Of a DNA stretch of 64,000 nucleotides, positions 1 through 12,014 are shown in pieces. The notes under the pieces were generated by a model. That model saw only the letters and a program-made list of their open reading frames with translations. It did no database searches and was not told the origin of the DNA. The number at the start of each line of letters is the position of its first letter. The first letter of the stretch is position 1. The stretch is from contig OY728137.1 in the NCBI GenBank assembly GCA_963277665.1, forward strand, positions 1,175,980,670 to 1,176,044,669, in the 5' to 3' direction. Both the position numbers and the translations under genes were made by a program. Source of the stretch: Viscum album. Taxonomy: Eukaryota > Streptophyta > Magnoliopsida > Santalales > Viscaceae.

Positions 1-2362
1 CAGATGGGTATCGCATGGCCTGGAAAATGTTGAATTTGACCATTTGTCACCAAATTATATGGATAAGATGCCAGAATGGAAATCAATCTTGGTTCTCGCA
101 GTCATGAGGAATGGTCTTCCTAGAATTAGGGGAGATCGAGAAGAGTTCGTCTCACCTTTTATGTCAAGGACATAGAAATCAGAAGGGAAGATAAGATCAT
201 TGAATCGGACAAGGAAATCCACAATTATTCCCTCAGGACTGGTTGTGCTTCGATTGTCTAACTGAATGAAAACACCCGTTGGGTTCAAGGGACCTAGACC
301 AAGGTTGGAGAATATAGATTTGGGCTTGACATTAATTGAGGCTCCTAGGTCTATGAGTGCATCATCAAAGTTGGAACATCCAATTTGGCATGGAACAATA
401 AAGGTCCCTAGATCTTTGCACTTTATGGGAATATACTACTGGGTGGAAACATTTTCAAAGGTCCGAAGTTTCCTCCTATGGGTGCACAATTCCTTAAGAA
501 ACTTGGCATACTTAGGAATTTGTTTGATGGAATCTAAGAGAGGAATGTTGACTTCAACACGTCTAAACATGTCAAGCATTTCAAGATCAGGTTCAAATGA
601 CATCTTTGGCTTAGATACAGCTTGTGGAAAAGGAATTGGATTCCTTAGTTGAATGGAAGGAGGTGAGTCAATGGTTTCAGGTTTCTTTTCAAGTTTCTTT
701 TTTCTTTTCATTTTCTAGGTCAACATTCAAAGGAGGGTTGGAGGACTTATCTTGAGGCATAGCAATTTGATTTCCCAATCTAAGTGAAATTGCACTTACA
801 TTTCCCTTGGGGTTGGGTAATGGTTGAGCTAGGAGTTGGGAGGAATTGGATGGTTGCTGCTGACTAAGGTGGGATGGAAGTTGACCAATTTGGGTTTCAA
901 TGTTCTTGAGGCTTGAACGGGTGAAGGAGGAAAGATCTTCAACAACAATTTCCCATAGTTTCTTGGAAGGAGAGGATTGTCCTAGATTGGGATTGGCTTG
1001 ATTTTGGTTCTTGGTAAATTGATTGAATTGGTTTGGGAATTTTGAAGGCTCACTAGGATAGTGGAATCCAGGAGGAGGAATAAGAGGATTGATCCTTTGA
1101 GGTTGAGGGACAAAAAGGTAAGGTTGTTGGAAGTTACCAACACCTTGACTGTATTGAAACTAGTTTGGGTTTTGAGGAGGGAATTTAGTGGGATGAGAGA
1201 CGGGATTAACATACCTCAGGCCTTAGTTATAGGAAGAAGAGAAGGGCTTAGAGTGATGTTGGTTGAAGTTTTTAACAAACTGACCTGATAATTGAGGATT
1301 GGTGTTCCGTTGAGCATATGCTGCATTGAGCTCCATTGGTCCAGATGAATCGGATTGATCCTCTTAAAGTTGTGGACATGTGTCAGTTAGATGAGACAGA
1401 GAGTTGCAGATTCCACAGTTTTTGACAGGTCTTGGAAACATTGATTGCGGAGAAGACGAGGTTGGGGATTTAGTAGCCACAGCTAGTTGTCGCACAAGAC
1501 CTGTAAGTTCACTCATCCACTCAGTCATTTGATTCGGCTCAATTGATTGATTATCTTGGGATTGTTTGACTTGAGCATGTGATCGAGTATGGAATTGTTG
1601 TATGTTTGCTGCCATGTTACTTATGAGATCTCTTACAGCTGTAGGAGTTTTATCAACAAGAGCACTGCCACCTGCAGTATCAATGATATTTCTCTCCATA
1701 GACAATAACCCCTCATAGAAGTATTGGATAAAGAGTTGGTCAGGTATTTGATGGTGTGGGTAGGTTGCAACAAGATTTTTGAACCTCTCCCAGTACTCAT
1801 GGAGTGATTCACTTGGAAAATGATGGATACCACTTATTTCCTTTCGGATAGAAGAAGTACGAGAAGCAGGAAAGAATCTCTCTAAGAATAATCGCTTCTT
1901 GTCATTCCATGTGGTTATGGAACTAGGAAGAAGGTAGTAGATCCATGACTTAGTAGTGTCATCTAGGGAGAAAGGGAATGGTCAAAGTTTGATTTGTTCT
2001 TCAGAAACCCCTTAAGGCTTCATGGTAGAGCACACGACTTGTAACTCTTTAAGGTGGAGAAGTGGATCCTCACCGGCTAGCCCGTGAAAATGAGGGATAA
2101 GATGAATCAAAAACGATTTGAGTTCAAAGTCAGCTTCTATGTTTGGATATTGAATACCAAGAGGTTGGTAATTCATATCATAGGCAACGAGTTCTTTAAG
2201 GGTTTGTTCCCTAGGATTGGCCATTTCAAATTCAACTGGTTGGATGAGGACTGGTTCTTGAATGAGTTGATTATCTGTTATGTTCCTCCTAAGTTGGTGA
2301 AGTGTTCGCTCAATTTCAGGGTCAAAAAAATCCGAGGGATTGTTTGGACAGCTACGGGGCAT
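1..2362 (-). pseudogene. Athila-type Ty3/gypsy gag-protease, truncated by window edge
   Basis: This encodes the capsid (gag) and aspartic protease of an Athila-lineage Ty3 retrotransposon. Reading down the minus strand, the gag N-terminus (start about 2362) contains YDMNYQPLGIQYP and the FELKSFLIHLIPHFHGLAGE block. The capsid core follows, with FFPASRTSSIRKEI and LHEYWERFKNL. A CCHC zinc knuckle (CGICNSLSHLTDTC) lies near 1370-1415. Next come a proline-rich linker and the Athila signature VEVNIPLLDSIKQIPKYAKF (about 500-570). The protease has the active-site motif DLGASIN (331-351) and PLILGRPFL, ending about 55. The gag frame is constant from 2362 to 1364 but has stop codons near 2011 and 1980; further stops lie at about 1363 and 438. 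Everything downstream (RT, integrase) is outside the window. The motifs are seen directly; the lineage follows from family knowledge. Confidence 0.9.
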
Positions 2363-2525
2363 TCAGAGAGATTTTGGAAGAAAGAGGAAGATGGGTTTTT
2401 TTTTCAGTTTATGATTTTCGTGAGAAGATGGGTTTTCCTTTGTGTTTTTTTTCAATTTATCTTTAAAATTTTGTTTTTTTGGGTTTTTTATTACAATAAC
2501 CAGAAACTAATGAATAATTAAAGAA

Positions 2526-2546
2526 ACATCCCCAGAAACTGCGCCA
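2526..2546 (-). other. Primer-binding site (tRNA-Asp type) of the Athila-like element
   Basis: On the minus strand this reads TGGCGCAGTTTCTGGGGATG and onward. Athila elements usually carry a tRNA-Asp-complementary site (TGGCGCCGTTGCCGGGG), so this is that site with a few substitutions. It lies 2 bases inside the LTR end and about 160 bases upstream of the gag start, the expected arrangement. Confidence 0.8.
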
Positions 2547-2548
2547 TT

Positions 2549-4266
2549 TGAAACGCATGACCGATTGTCTCCTATCGACCGGTCAAGGTTTCGGTGCTCT
2601 GCTAATGTGTATAGCAGCACTTGGGTTGAATCATTGGCGATGATACTTTGAAATAGTCGTTTGTTTTTAGTTGATTGTATTCTAATTGGGGGTTTGTTTG
2701 CAGAGATTAATTGAAATGAATAATTGATTATGATTGATTTAAAAAATTGATAATTATTGGGGTGAGTTCATCATTATGTTAGTTAAGCTTGTGATATCCT
2801 TGAGCTTTTCTTTATATTGCATTTAAATTAACACCCATGTCCCAAGTTGAAGTTGATTTGAATTCCCAAGTGTTAAGGCTTTAATCCAAGACTTAACTTA
2901 ACTTAGGGTTCTAATCATGATCATATCCTGTTTAAGGTAGTGTATTTATGGTTCCAATAATCCATGGAAACCACAAGTTAAACAAAACAAGTCATTAATC
3001 CATGACATGATAAGTCCAACATACACAATGTTAATTCAACGAATACTCATCGAGAAAAACCTCTCAATCACATAACATACCTAAATTAAAACTCACCCCA
3101 ATGAAGGATTTACTCAGCCATTATGATGTTTATTAATCTGGTAATATATTTTTATGGTGATTAATTATAAAGAGAAGAAAAAGAAAGGTACAAGATAAGA
3201 GTAGTGTACCGAACACACACACGAAATATTTTGAGAATCAAAAATGGAATTTCGATTGAATGAGGAAGCAAAATAAGGGACTGTAGTTGAAAATGATTCA
3301 AACTATTTTAAGGCCATGAATATTATACTACAGAAGGTGGAGAATAATAAGAGGTATTGAAGAATAAACAAGCACTAAAATTTGATTGAAATGAAAAAAA
3401 AGTTACACATTTACAAGTGAAAGCAAACATAAACAAACATGAAAGAGAAGTGGAGGAGAGGTCTCTCTTGTTGAAAAAAGATCAAAGCACATCCTCCCAG
3501 AAACTTTTCAAGTCTCTAGTAATGACAAACCTCCTCCTTAAGTGCTGAAGTGACAACCCTTTTGAAAGGAGAGGAGGTGATGTATTTATAGCCCAAGGTG
3601 GTGGACTGTTTACATTCCAGAAATACCCCTCCACTTGGCTCGCCGATATGGACATCTAGACATCCAAATCATGAAAAATATCTTTCTTCAAAGTTGTATA
3701 TAACAATGTCTTCTGTCTACTGTGAAATTTTTTCGGCTTGAGCCAATGTTATAACGGTTTTAGTAAACAATTCTGATCTGTCCATTTGAATACATACTTT
3801 TTTGAAGTTCATAATGTGAATGAGTTTTTGTATAGTAATATGACCTCAAATAAAAATCATTTCATCAACAAAGTTGGTCTTCATAATCTCCTCTTTCACC
3901 CTGAAAAAATTCAGCTCGAATGGATGTCTACATCAGAAGAAATTTCAATATTATTGTGCTGTTTTTAATTCCCGGCCAGAATGGTGGGCTAGACTTCAAT
4001 GCATTAGTTGGGCCCCTTTGTATTTGTGATTGGGTTCTGAAATTTTTTTCATGGACTCCTTGAACTTTCCTACAAACATGGGAGGGGAATTAAGGTATTT
4101 GGACTTCTGGATTGATCCCAGTAATTCAACCTTTATATATGGTCCAGTTTCTTCATAGTTTCCTTGGGCCTTCTTGTGGGGTCCATATGACCCTCTAAAT
4201 GGACGAATTTGCCAAAGGTGACTTCTAATGAAATGTTGGAATTGGAATTGGGAACCCTAAAAAACA
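2549..4266 (-). repeat. 5' LTR of the Athila-like element (outer boundary tentative)
   Basis: The inner edge is fixed by the primer-binding site: on the plus strand the LTR begins TGAAACGC at 2549, so the minus-strand LTR ends in CA. The outer edge is a guess: the minus strand reads TGTTTTTTAGGGTTCC from 4266, giving TG...CA and about 1.72 kb, a usual Athila LTR length. The second LTR lies outside the window, so this cannot be confirmed here. The short reading frame at 3786-3968 is not a gene. Confidence 0.55.
3583..3590 (-). promoter_or_regulatory. TATA box in the Athila LTR
   Basis: The minus strand reads GGGCTATAAATACATCACC here. It lies about 1 kb upstream of the primer-binding site inside the LTR, as expected for the U3/R promoter of an LTR retrotransposon. 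Confidence 0.6.
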
Positions 4267-4509
4267 ATAATCATGCAATTTGGATAATTAGGGTGATAGT
4301 TATTGTTAAAACATTAAACATACTTGAATCTGGATAAATTCAAATAGTGCTCAAAAATTATATTTAAAATTTAAACATTAATATTTCACAAAAATTATGA
4401 ACATTTCATATAAAATCAGTAAAGGGAGTATGTAAAAAGATATTAAATTATTAATAACATCATGTAATCAAAATTATTGGATACATTGATCATTTGGATA
4501 TAAAAATCC
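4267..4509. other. AT-rich spacer, nothing recognised
   Basis: This stretch lies between the Athila LTR and X copy A. No coding motif was seen. Weak similarity to the sequence just left of X copy B begins near 4465, so the family X edge may lie slightly further left than given. Confidence 0.4.
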
Positions 4510-7507
4510 TTATAGCATTAATGAAGACATCCATGGGGGGATTAGGTATATCCTATTTTTTACTAAATTAAAATATATATTGGAATATTTTACCCCCTTT
4601 TTAATTTAACCATGTTTTTTAGTTAGTAAAGATGAATCTATTTCAGTTAAACCAATAAATCATCAACTACATGAATGAAATAGAATCATATAAATGAAAT
4701 GCCTTATTTTTACAAAGTTTGACTAAAGGGACTACTCCTTTCCATGATTATTTGTTCACCAAAATCCTATTTTTCATACTATAATCCAAGGCTGACTATA
4801 ATGGGTTGTGTTTTCCACACCTACATTTAGTCTCATAGTGTATACAAGTGGATACTTATCACAAGTTATTTTTCTATAATCATATTGGACTTATCCAAAG
4901 GATTCTCACTATATTCACAAATTTACACTAGGTATTATTTATATACCCGGCATCATATAGGTTTCACATCTTCCTAGCATGTATACATAAGTATTTTATT
5001 TCTAGATCCTCTTGAAAGTTTATCAATAGGTCTACTTTTTATTCCTTTTCATTAATAATATAAATACCATTCTTCTCTGTAATAGATACTTTGAATGCCA
5101 ACAAGTCTTCAAGAATAATATGCAACTCAGTCACTATTCATAGGTCATATATATAGGCTTCTATAGAATTTGTTCATCTATCTATCTCTATCAAACTTTG
5201 AAAGGATCCACTCCAACTAATAATAATATGAAAAACACAATTAGTCTCCCCTAAGATCTTTTTCTTCTCACTACTTCTGCTCACATGAATTGAAATTAGA
5301 GTGATGGTCAACTTATTCTTCATCCTACAACATAGATACCCAATGATATTATTCTAAGAAAAATATCAAATCCTCATCCTTTTTAATATTTCTTTAGAGT
5401 TAACTTGTAGATATATATTTCCATTTATAATCATAAAACTCTCTCTCTATTATTTTCTTTTTATATGTAGGTATTCAGGAAAATATTTTTCTTATAAATG
5501 AAATATAAAATATCCCATAAAATATTTCCATACCCATGATATTATTAATTTTAATTTTTTTACACATTGGTGTTCCCACAATATTAATATTATCATTTCC
5601 TATCAACCATTTTCTCTTATACATTTATTTAAATAACCATGCTTTTACATTATTTCTCATTTCTCTTATCCAATACACACTTTACACTTTTTTTCCTCAA
5701 TAGGTATCAAATTTCCTTATTTTATTATCATATTATCTATTACTAAATCATCTATAACTTATATTATTACTAATTTTGTTGTGAATAACTTATTTTTGGT
5801 ACAATACCTAAATTCTTCTTCTAGCTCGATGCACGAAGAATAGCTCCACATCATAAGACTCAAATAATCAACTCCTAGAGATTAAGAGATTCAGTATAAT
5901 TATCATAGACATAACTATTGAATATTTAAATATCTTATTGTATCATAGATTTAATTCTCATATTAATCTTAATCACGAATCAAAAATTTCTTTGTGATAT
6001 TTAAAACATTGAAGCACAACATCCGCATCATAATAATTATTCTTAGTTTTATCACAAGAATGATTTTAAAATATTCTCATTTGGAAATCCTCAAAAAATT
6101 CCAACAAAGATACCATCATACTCTTCTTACTAAAACATTTATTAGAAATGTATTTTATAATAGATCTTAGAATCATTATGAGTTATAGATCAGTATAAAA
6201 TAACTCAAGAATCATCTGAATTCATTTTCATCAGAATTAGACAGTTTGAGAAAGTATAACTTTCAAACATAAAAGTATATCAAAATCTCTCTTAGCTTTG
6301 ACCTTATTATTTCATTATTTCATTATTATAATATCAATGGTTCAAGGTTTTATATCATATTTTTATGATGTTTCAATTGATTAAAAAATTTTTAGGAATC
6401 ATTCCAATCAATTTCTATCTATAGATATTAAATGTGGAAAACATCATTTTTCACCCAGAAGAAACTCAAAATTTCTATATGTATAGAAGTAATACACTCA
6501 TATTATCTATTTTAATATGACTTAAAAGTCATAAAATATCTTATATAAGGTTAATATATATTTTATGAATTTAAATTCATATAGTCACTTAGTCATATTA
6601 TTAATTATTACGATCAACTAATTCTATATGGTAGGCTCAAAGACGTATGATGTAGTTATATGATAAGGACATACCCTCTGTATGAAGTTATATGTTGACA
6701 ATGGAGTCATAACATTGTATTTAAAAAGTTTTATGATGAATTATTATGGTAATTACTTACACTATTACGGAATTATTGAGATGGTACCATACAATGTTTC
6801 CTTTTCCGTATTCCTTCCATAAAAATTCATAAGATTTCTCCAAAGGCTTATTCTCTATACTGAAAGTATTATGTTTATAAAAGTAATATGATATCTCTTA
6901 ATCTATTATGATCAATATTTAGAGTAATATGAGATATAATTTTATCATTTTCCATATTTAGATAAATAATTCCAGACTTATTAAAATTACTATAGAAATT
7001 ATTCAAAAAACTTCCAACCGATTAAATAATTTTAAAACTTCATCCATATGATGTCAAAAACTAAAATAAATATATTTAATTCTATATTACATAAGAATGG
7101 TTCCTCCAATACTTTTCCTATTCAATCATCCATTTCATCTAGATTGTAAAATTTATTAATAGTAGGTCATAATAAGTACACACCATTTAGATCATTAAAT
7201 ATTCCAAACTATTGTAGAAAATACTAAAATTACCCCTTCAATAGTTATATTATTCATGTATGAAGATCAGTTCATCTAATTGTCCGGTTTATAGGATTCC
7301 CTTAAAAAATTGTTTCCAAATGTTCCAATGTATCTATTAGATCTTCCTTTGAATTTCCATCAGAATAATTAGTCATTTGTAAATATAATGAGAATTCAAT
7401 CCATTCTTATTTAACCATCATGAATGATCAGCCTCTTCCATGGACTATGACATATATTGATATGATAATTTACAAAAAACAAAAAAATAATAAAAATAAA
7501 ACTTCCA
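4510..7507. repeat. Family X repeat, copy A (~3 kb, AT-rich, non-coding)
   Basis: This is a diverged direct copy of 39454-44092 (copy B, once its solo LTR is removed). Alignable landmarks in order: TATCCTATTTTTTACTAAATT at the left; AAACCAATAAAT; a block with GTGTATACA; ATTCTCACTATATTCA; CAATAGGTCTACT; GATCAACTAATTC; and the right-end block TCTTCCATGGACTATGACA. Copy lengths are similar (about 3.0 kb each). No reading frame is conserved. The right edge is followed on the minus strand by a purine run (AAAAAAGTGGAGATGGAAG), resembling a copia polypurine tract, so the copy could be an LTR of a minus-strand element. That class call is inference. Confidence 0.6.
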
Positions 7508-9195
7508 TCTCCACTTTTTTACTTGTTGTTAATAATTTAAACTTAAAGATAAATTTAATGCTTGTCAATTTAAGCTCACTTTTTATCTTCCCCTTAATGT
7601 AAATAAATAAAAAGGAGGAAAATGTTTTTCTCTTCCCATTTTCTATACAATTCATGTGATGAGAGGCCTTCTAAGGGAAAATCCCCTGTTAATCATCTAA
7701 TTTTGAGATTCATATTCTCTCCATTTGTATTTCATTTACATTAGGGAAGGAAAGAATTTTTTTTTCTTATTAATGAGTGCTAAGTAAGCCATCTATTAGT
7801 ATACTTAGGAAAAACTAGTATAGCAAAAAATAGTGACATTACTAAAGAATCAAGGATACCCATTATCATTTTTCAATATGATACAAACTCCTAATTTTAT
7901 TACATGGAGGTTTTATAAACTAATTTTGAAGAAATTTTTTACACCTTTACTTATCTTCACAAAAAAACATCCAAAATTTTATGTGAAAAATAAATTCCCC
8001 ATTTTGTTAGATAATCAATCCCTTTGATGATTATAAAAATGAATAAACCAAAGTAGAGATGAGAGAATGAACATCATACCTAAAATATTATATTTTACTG
8101 GGGATGTACTGAATTATAGATTTATGCAAAAATACTAAATATCTAATAGCCTTGATATCTTTAATATCTCCCCCTAAAGAGATTAAATCCATAATTTATC
8201 ACAATGGTTAATTTATTTAATAAATAAGCTTCAATTATTTGTGATACCAGTTGAATAATAAATACTAATTTGAAAATTATTTTAAACTAAAATTTTAGTC
8301 CACCAATAGGGTCATCTATCCCGGTTGTATTGGTATCACAACCCCTTTCAAATTTCACCCTCAATCCATAATGTTCAAACAAAAGTGCTATTGATTTGGG
8401 AATATATTGGAATTCATCACTTTCTAATTTGTAGCACTACCCAGTGGAACTTTTCTATGAATCTCTAAAATTTCCAAGATTTATCATTATTTCATACTCG
8501 TAAGGTTTCTAGATCAAAAAATCCTTAGGAATTATTTTTTACTCTCCATTCATAGTTCTCTTCTTAGTTATATAAGATTATTCACTTTGTAAAGTTGGGA
8601 ACACTTATTATTTTTATATTTATCAAGCCTCTTAGCCTCCTCTAACATGGATATCCAAACAACTAAACACTAATTTTGTACCTAATGAACCTTTTTATTA
8701 GGTGTGGGCTCCCAATTTGTAGTAATAAGTTTGGAATAATAAACCACTAATACTTTTCCTTCTTTCCAAAAAATCTCCATTTATTTTTGTAGAATCATTA
8801 TGAACTTGTTCGGAGTGTGTCCAGTTATATTTCACATACCACAATCCATTCCTTTAATCTTTGAATCACAAATATTGGGAATATTCTTAGCTATATTCTA
8901 TATCTTCTTGGGAGTTTCATTCTCAAATAATTCATTCATAGGATTCTTTTCTAAGGTATATTTTTTCACTTTATACAAAAGATATGGAAATTATTACATT
9001 TCTTTATCATGTAACTAATACTTAGAAATATTGTACCATCATTTCTCATAGTACTGACCAACAATCTTGTATATCTTATAAAAGTTTATAAGGGATTAAA
9101 ACATGTTATTTCATGGAATATTTCTCCATTTCTAAAATTTTTGATTTAAACTAGTAGATTTCCTTTCAACTTCTTCTTTAGTCACCTATATCTTC
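7508..9195. other. Unassigned AT-rich sequence between X copy A and E1
   Basis: No domain was recognised on either strand. If copies A and B are LTRs, this would be internal sequence of that outer element, interrupted by E1. A purine run at 8160-8185 (minus strand) and an initiator-tRNA-like TTGGTATCACA at 8328-8338 occur here, but neither sits next to an identifiable LTR edge. Confidence 0.4.
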
Positions 9196-11291
9196 TATAA
9201 CATCCCATTACTCATTTTTTGTATTTTTTGAACTTTTTATCTGTTTTAAGATTAGTCATATTTGGGGGTCAATCTAGGAGAATTTGGAAAATTTTGGAAG
9301 ACCAAGGGGCTGTTTGCAGTTGATGCATAGTTAGGGAAAACTGTGCAGTTTGGCCTAGCAAACCATGCACCATGGTGTGAGATATAGTAAGGGGTGCATG
9401 GTTTTTCCAAACCATGCCACTAGACCCTACAAACCATAAACCCATGGATAGTGGGGAATGCATGTTTTTTGTATGGTTAGTTTAACCATGTGACCAAAGC
9501 ATGATCCAAAAATAAAAGACCTGTAGTGGTGCATGGTTATGGTGCATGATTACTACTAACCGTGAAACGCTACCAAACAAACCATGCATGCGAGATCAAA
9601 TTCCTAAAAAAATTATATTAAAAATATCAAACCCTCTGAAGTCGTGAAATTGACTCTACTAGACCATTTTCTTGGAAGATAAAACTATCATTGATCTCAT
9701 TCAATATTCTCTAGAAAAGTGGATCTCCTATCATGTGGTTTCTCTTGATAGCTCTTTGTATCATCTTAAGAGTTTTATAGATCATCAATTGAAGGATCTA
9801 AACTCTATTTTTTTATCTTGATTCAAGTTTGTGTTCCTAGATCTTCCACACCCTCATTCTTCATTGGAGTTCCCCATTGTGGATGTTGTGTTTCTTGATA
9901 CCTTGATTTAAAGGTAGGTGGTTCCATAATTATTTCCAATTCAAATGAAACCATATACTTCTTGATTGATTTGGAAATAATTTTTAATTGATTTTAAAAC
10001 ATATATTTTGGTAATTTCATCTTTTTATTTGAAAAATGAATGGTAATTGAGACAAACCATAATTTTAATGGAATTGAAATTGTTAGTGGAATTATGAAAA
10101 AATGATGTCTTGATTTGGAAATTATTTTAAATAAATTATTTGATTTTGATCTTGATATTGTATTAAATTAAAATATATTTTTTAAATGAAATGAAATAAT
10201 GAAAACCAATGATTTGGTTTTAAAATAAGAAAATCATGTTGATAACTAAAATTTAGAAATTATATTTTGAAACGATTTTAAATGATTTGTTGATAATTTG
10301 ATTGATTGATTGACAGTTTATGTAATATGTAAGCCTAGGAAGTTATTAGGTAATGAGGAAAATCATGCTAGGATCTTGATCCACTAGAAAATGGATTTAT
10401 AATGAAAAAACTAACTGAACCAATATTAGTTTTATTTTTTGTATCGGTCCTATGAATGGGGTGTTGATTTGAAATTTCACACATACCTAGATCTGTGTTG
10501 ATATTTGAGAAGTGTGAGGATACTATTACCAAAGAAACTAATGTACTGTAGGTATATTTTTTATGCTGCTTTATTTTCCTGATTTCATTATACATTTCGG
10601 TGTTTATGAATAATTTTATTCATTCTAATTAATTTATATAACTATTTTATATAAAATGTCTATTTAATATTGTTTTGTTATATCTTCTATCTTTTGATTT
10701 AAAGTTATGTTCCGTTTGAAAATATGAAAATTCCATTCCATTCCTTGTTTGATTAAAATTGATTTCATAATTGGTTTATTGTTTTGGTATTGATTATAGA
10801 AAACTTGGTGAGACCTTAATGGGATTTATAGATCACACCATAACTTTTCCTCTAGGTGTTTGTAGAAGTTTTTATAGTAAGTTTGAGAAAATGTAAATCA
10901 CAACTTGGAGTTGGTAGATATTATTGATGCTTTGGACTATAGGAAGATGATGGTTACTGGTGGAGGCATTTTACAATTGTTACATAGGAACTTTGAGAAC
11001 TTTCCATCTAGTTTGATGTTGTCACCTCAGAATGATGTTTCCTTTGGGAATGTTTCATCCTGTTAGGTATTTTTTTTACCTTTTTGTTTTTGTTAATTTA
11101 TCCTCTTATACTGTTGATCATATGGAACTTTATTATTTTATATTCTACTATTTTAAGGAAATTTCTTTCCCTCTTTGATCATGTATGATGCTTGGTGATA
11201 CTCTCCAACTCATCGGGATTTTGAACTCCCTTTGGGATATTTTAAATCTAGATCAGGTATTAGGGTAGGGGTTTTGGGATGGTTTGTGATA
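9196..11291 (+). repeat. E1 5' LTR
   Basis: The start TATAACATCCCATTA aligns to TGTAACATCCCATTA at 35979, and the end GGTTTGTGATA aligns to GGATTGTGACA at 38115. The two LTRs share landmarks throughout, including the block with AAACCATGC repeats near 9350-9600 and AGTGTGAGGATAC near 10510. The length is 2096 bp against 2137 for the 3' LTR. Divergence is high by eye. Confidence 0.85.
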
Positions 11292-11294
11292 AAG

Positions 11295-11308
11295 TGGTAT
11301 TAAAGGAT
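11295..11308 (+). other. E1 primer-binding site (initiator tRNA-Met type)
   Basis: TGGTATTAAAGGAT lies 3 bases (AAG) after the LTR end. Ty3 chromoviruses normally use TGGTATCAGAGC; this copy is mutated. The same AAG spacer is present in E2. Confidence 0.8.
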
Positions 11309-11624
11309 CAGGTTAAGAATCTTTCCTTGATGTTATTATGTGGTTTATGATATCTTGATGGGACTTAAATGGTAGTGGTGAGTGAGTTCCTGATCAGATA
11401 TCATCGTAACATGCCATAAGTCACTATTGGTGTTTGGGAATGCTGTCATTAACGATTTTTTTGATATGATTCCAGTCCTTTCCATAATTTTTATTTGGGA
11501 ATGTTGAAATCCAAACCTAGAAATTCTGTCTGATTGAATTAATATGATCATTTCTCTTGTTTGAGTTGTTTATCTGAGTAATATTATGATGTTTTAGTGT
11601 TATTTTCTGATGTTATGTAACATC

Positions 11625-11847
11625 ATACCTCCAAGAAGACATTTTAATAGGACCTAGTAGGAATCCACTGGTGGAACACAACTAGAATATCCTCAAGTGG
11701 ACCAAAATTTTGATGATATTGTTGTGTGTTGCATCTATGCTTCAGGGAAGGTACCAACACTTGTTACCATTCATGATTTTATTGTGGAATACCAAAGGTA
11801 TGAATCTTGGAATCATTCTCAAGAGTTTATTCACTAGAAACCACTTG
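11625..11847 (+). pseudogene. E1 gag, N-terminal fragment
   Basis: The N-terminus reads PPRRHFNRT straight after an ATA codon at 11625, where chromovirus gags normally begin ATG-Pro-Pro-Arg-Arg, so the start codon appears lost. Two stop codons follow at once. The fragment continues through VTIHDFIVEYQRYESWNHSQ to KPL at the insertion point of E2. The frame then resumes at 31680 with TNFKGYNDPEDAMDWLENI, which completes the usual gag motif (basic/Pro, then F-x-G-x-x-DP-x-x-A-x-x-WL). This fragment and the one at 31680 are one gene split by insertion. Confidence 0.75.
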
Positions 11848-12014
11848 TGTAATGTGCCTTGATCCAACACTCTCTCTTGTATCCAAATTAGGTTGGTTAT
11901 GAGACCTTAGGCATGCCTCCCCATGTGCTAGTGGCTACTGACTAGTAGTGGGGGATGTGATTAATATAGTGGGGAGATTAGAACACATTCTACAGAGTTA
12001 CAATACAGTGGAAA
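11848..12014 (-). repeat. E2 3' LTR, distal piece (left of E3)
   Basis: TGTAATGTGCCTTGATC at 11848 aligns with TGTAACATCCCTCGATC at 29445. Further matches are ATGCCTCCC, CTACTGACTAGTAGTGGG and AGAGTTACAATA, the last two at 29530-29600 in the other LTR. The piece ends in GGAAA, the E3 target site, and the LTR continues at 22209. Confidence 0.85.
12010..12014. repeat. Target-site duplication of E3, left copy
   Basis: GGAAA here and at 22204-22208 immediately flank E3 and match exactly. A 5-bp duplication is standard for Ty3 integrases. The undisrupted E2 LTR at 29600 reads TGAAATGAAC across the same point. Confidence 0.9.

Noticed and set aside
3786..3968. 60-residue plus-strand frame
   Set aside because: Inside the Athila LTR, without any domain.
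8160..8185. Minus-strand purine run like a polypurine tract
   Set aside because: Not next to an LTR boundary seen in any repeat pair; the tract at 7508-7525 fits copy A better.
8328..8338. TTGGTATCACA resembling a primer-binding site
   Set aside because: No LTR edge is adjacent; a second similar word lies at 8250 on the other strand, so chance is likely.
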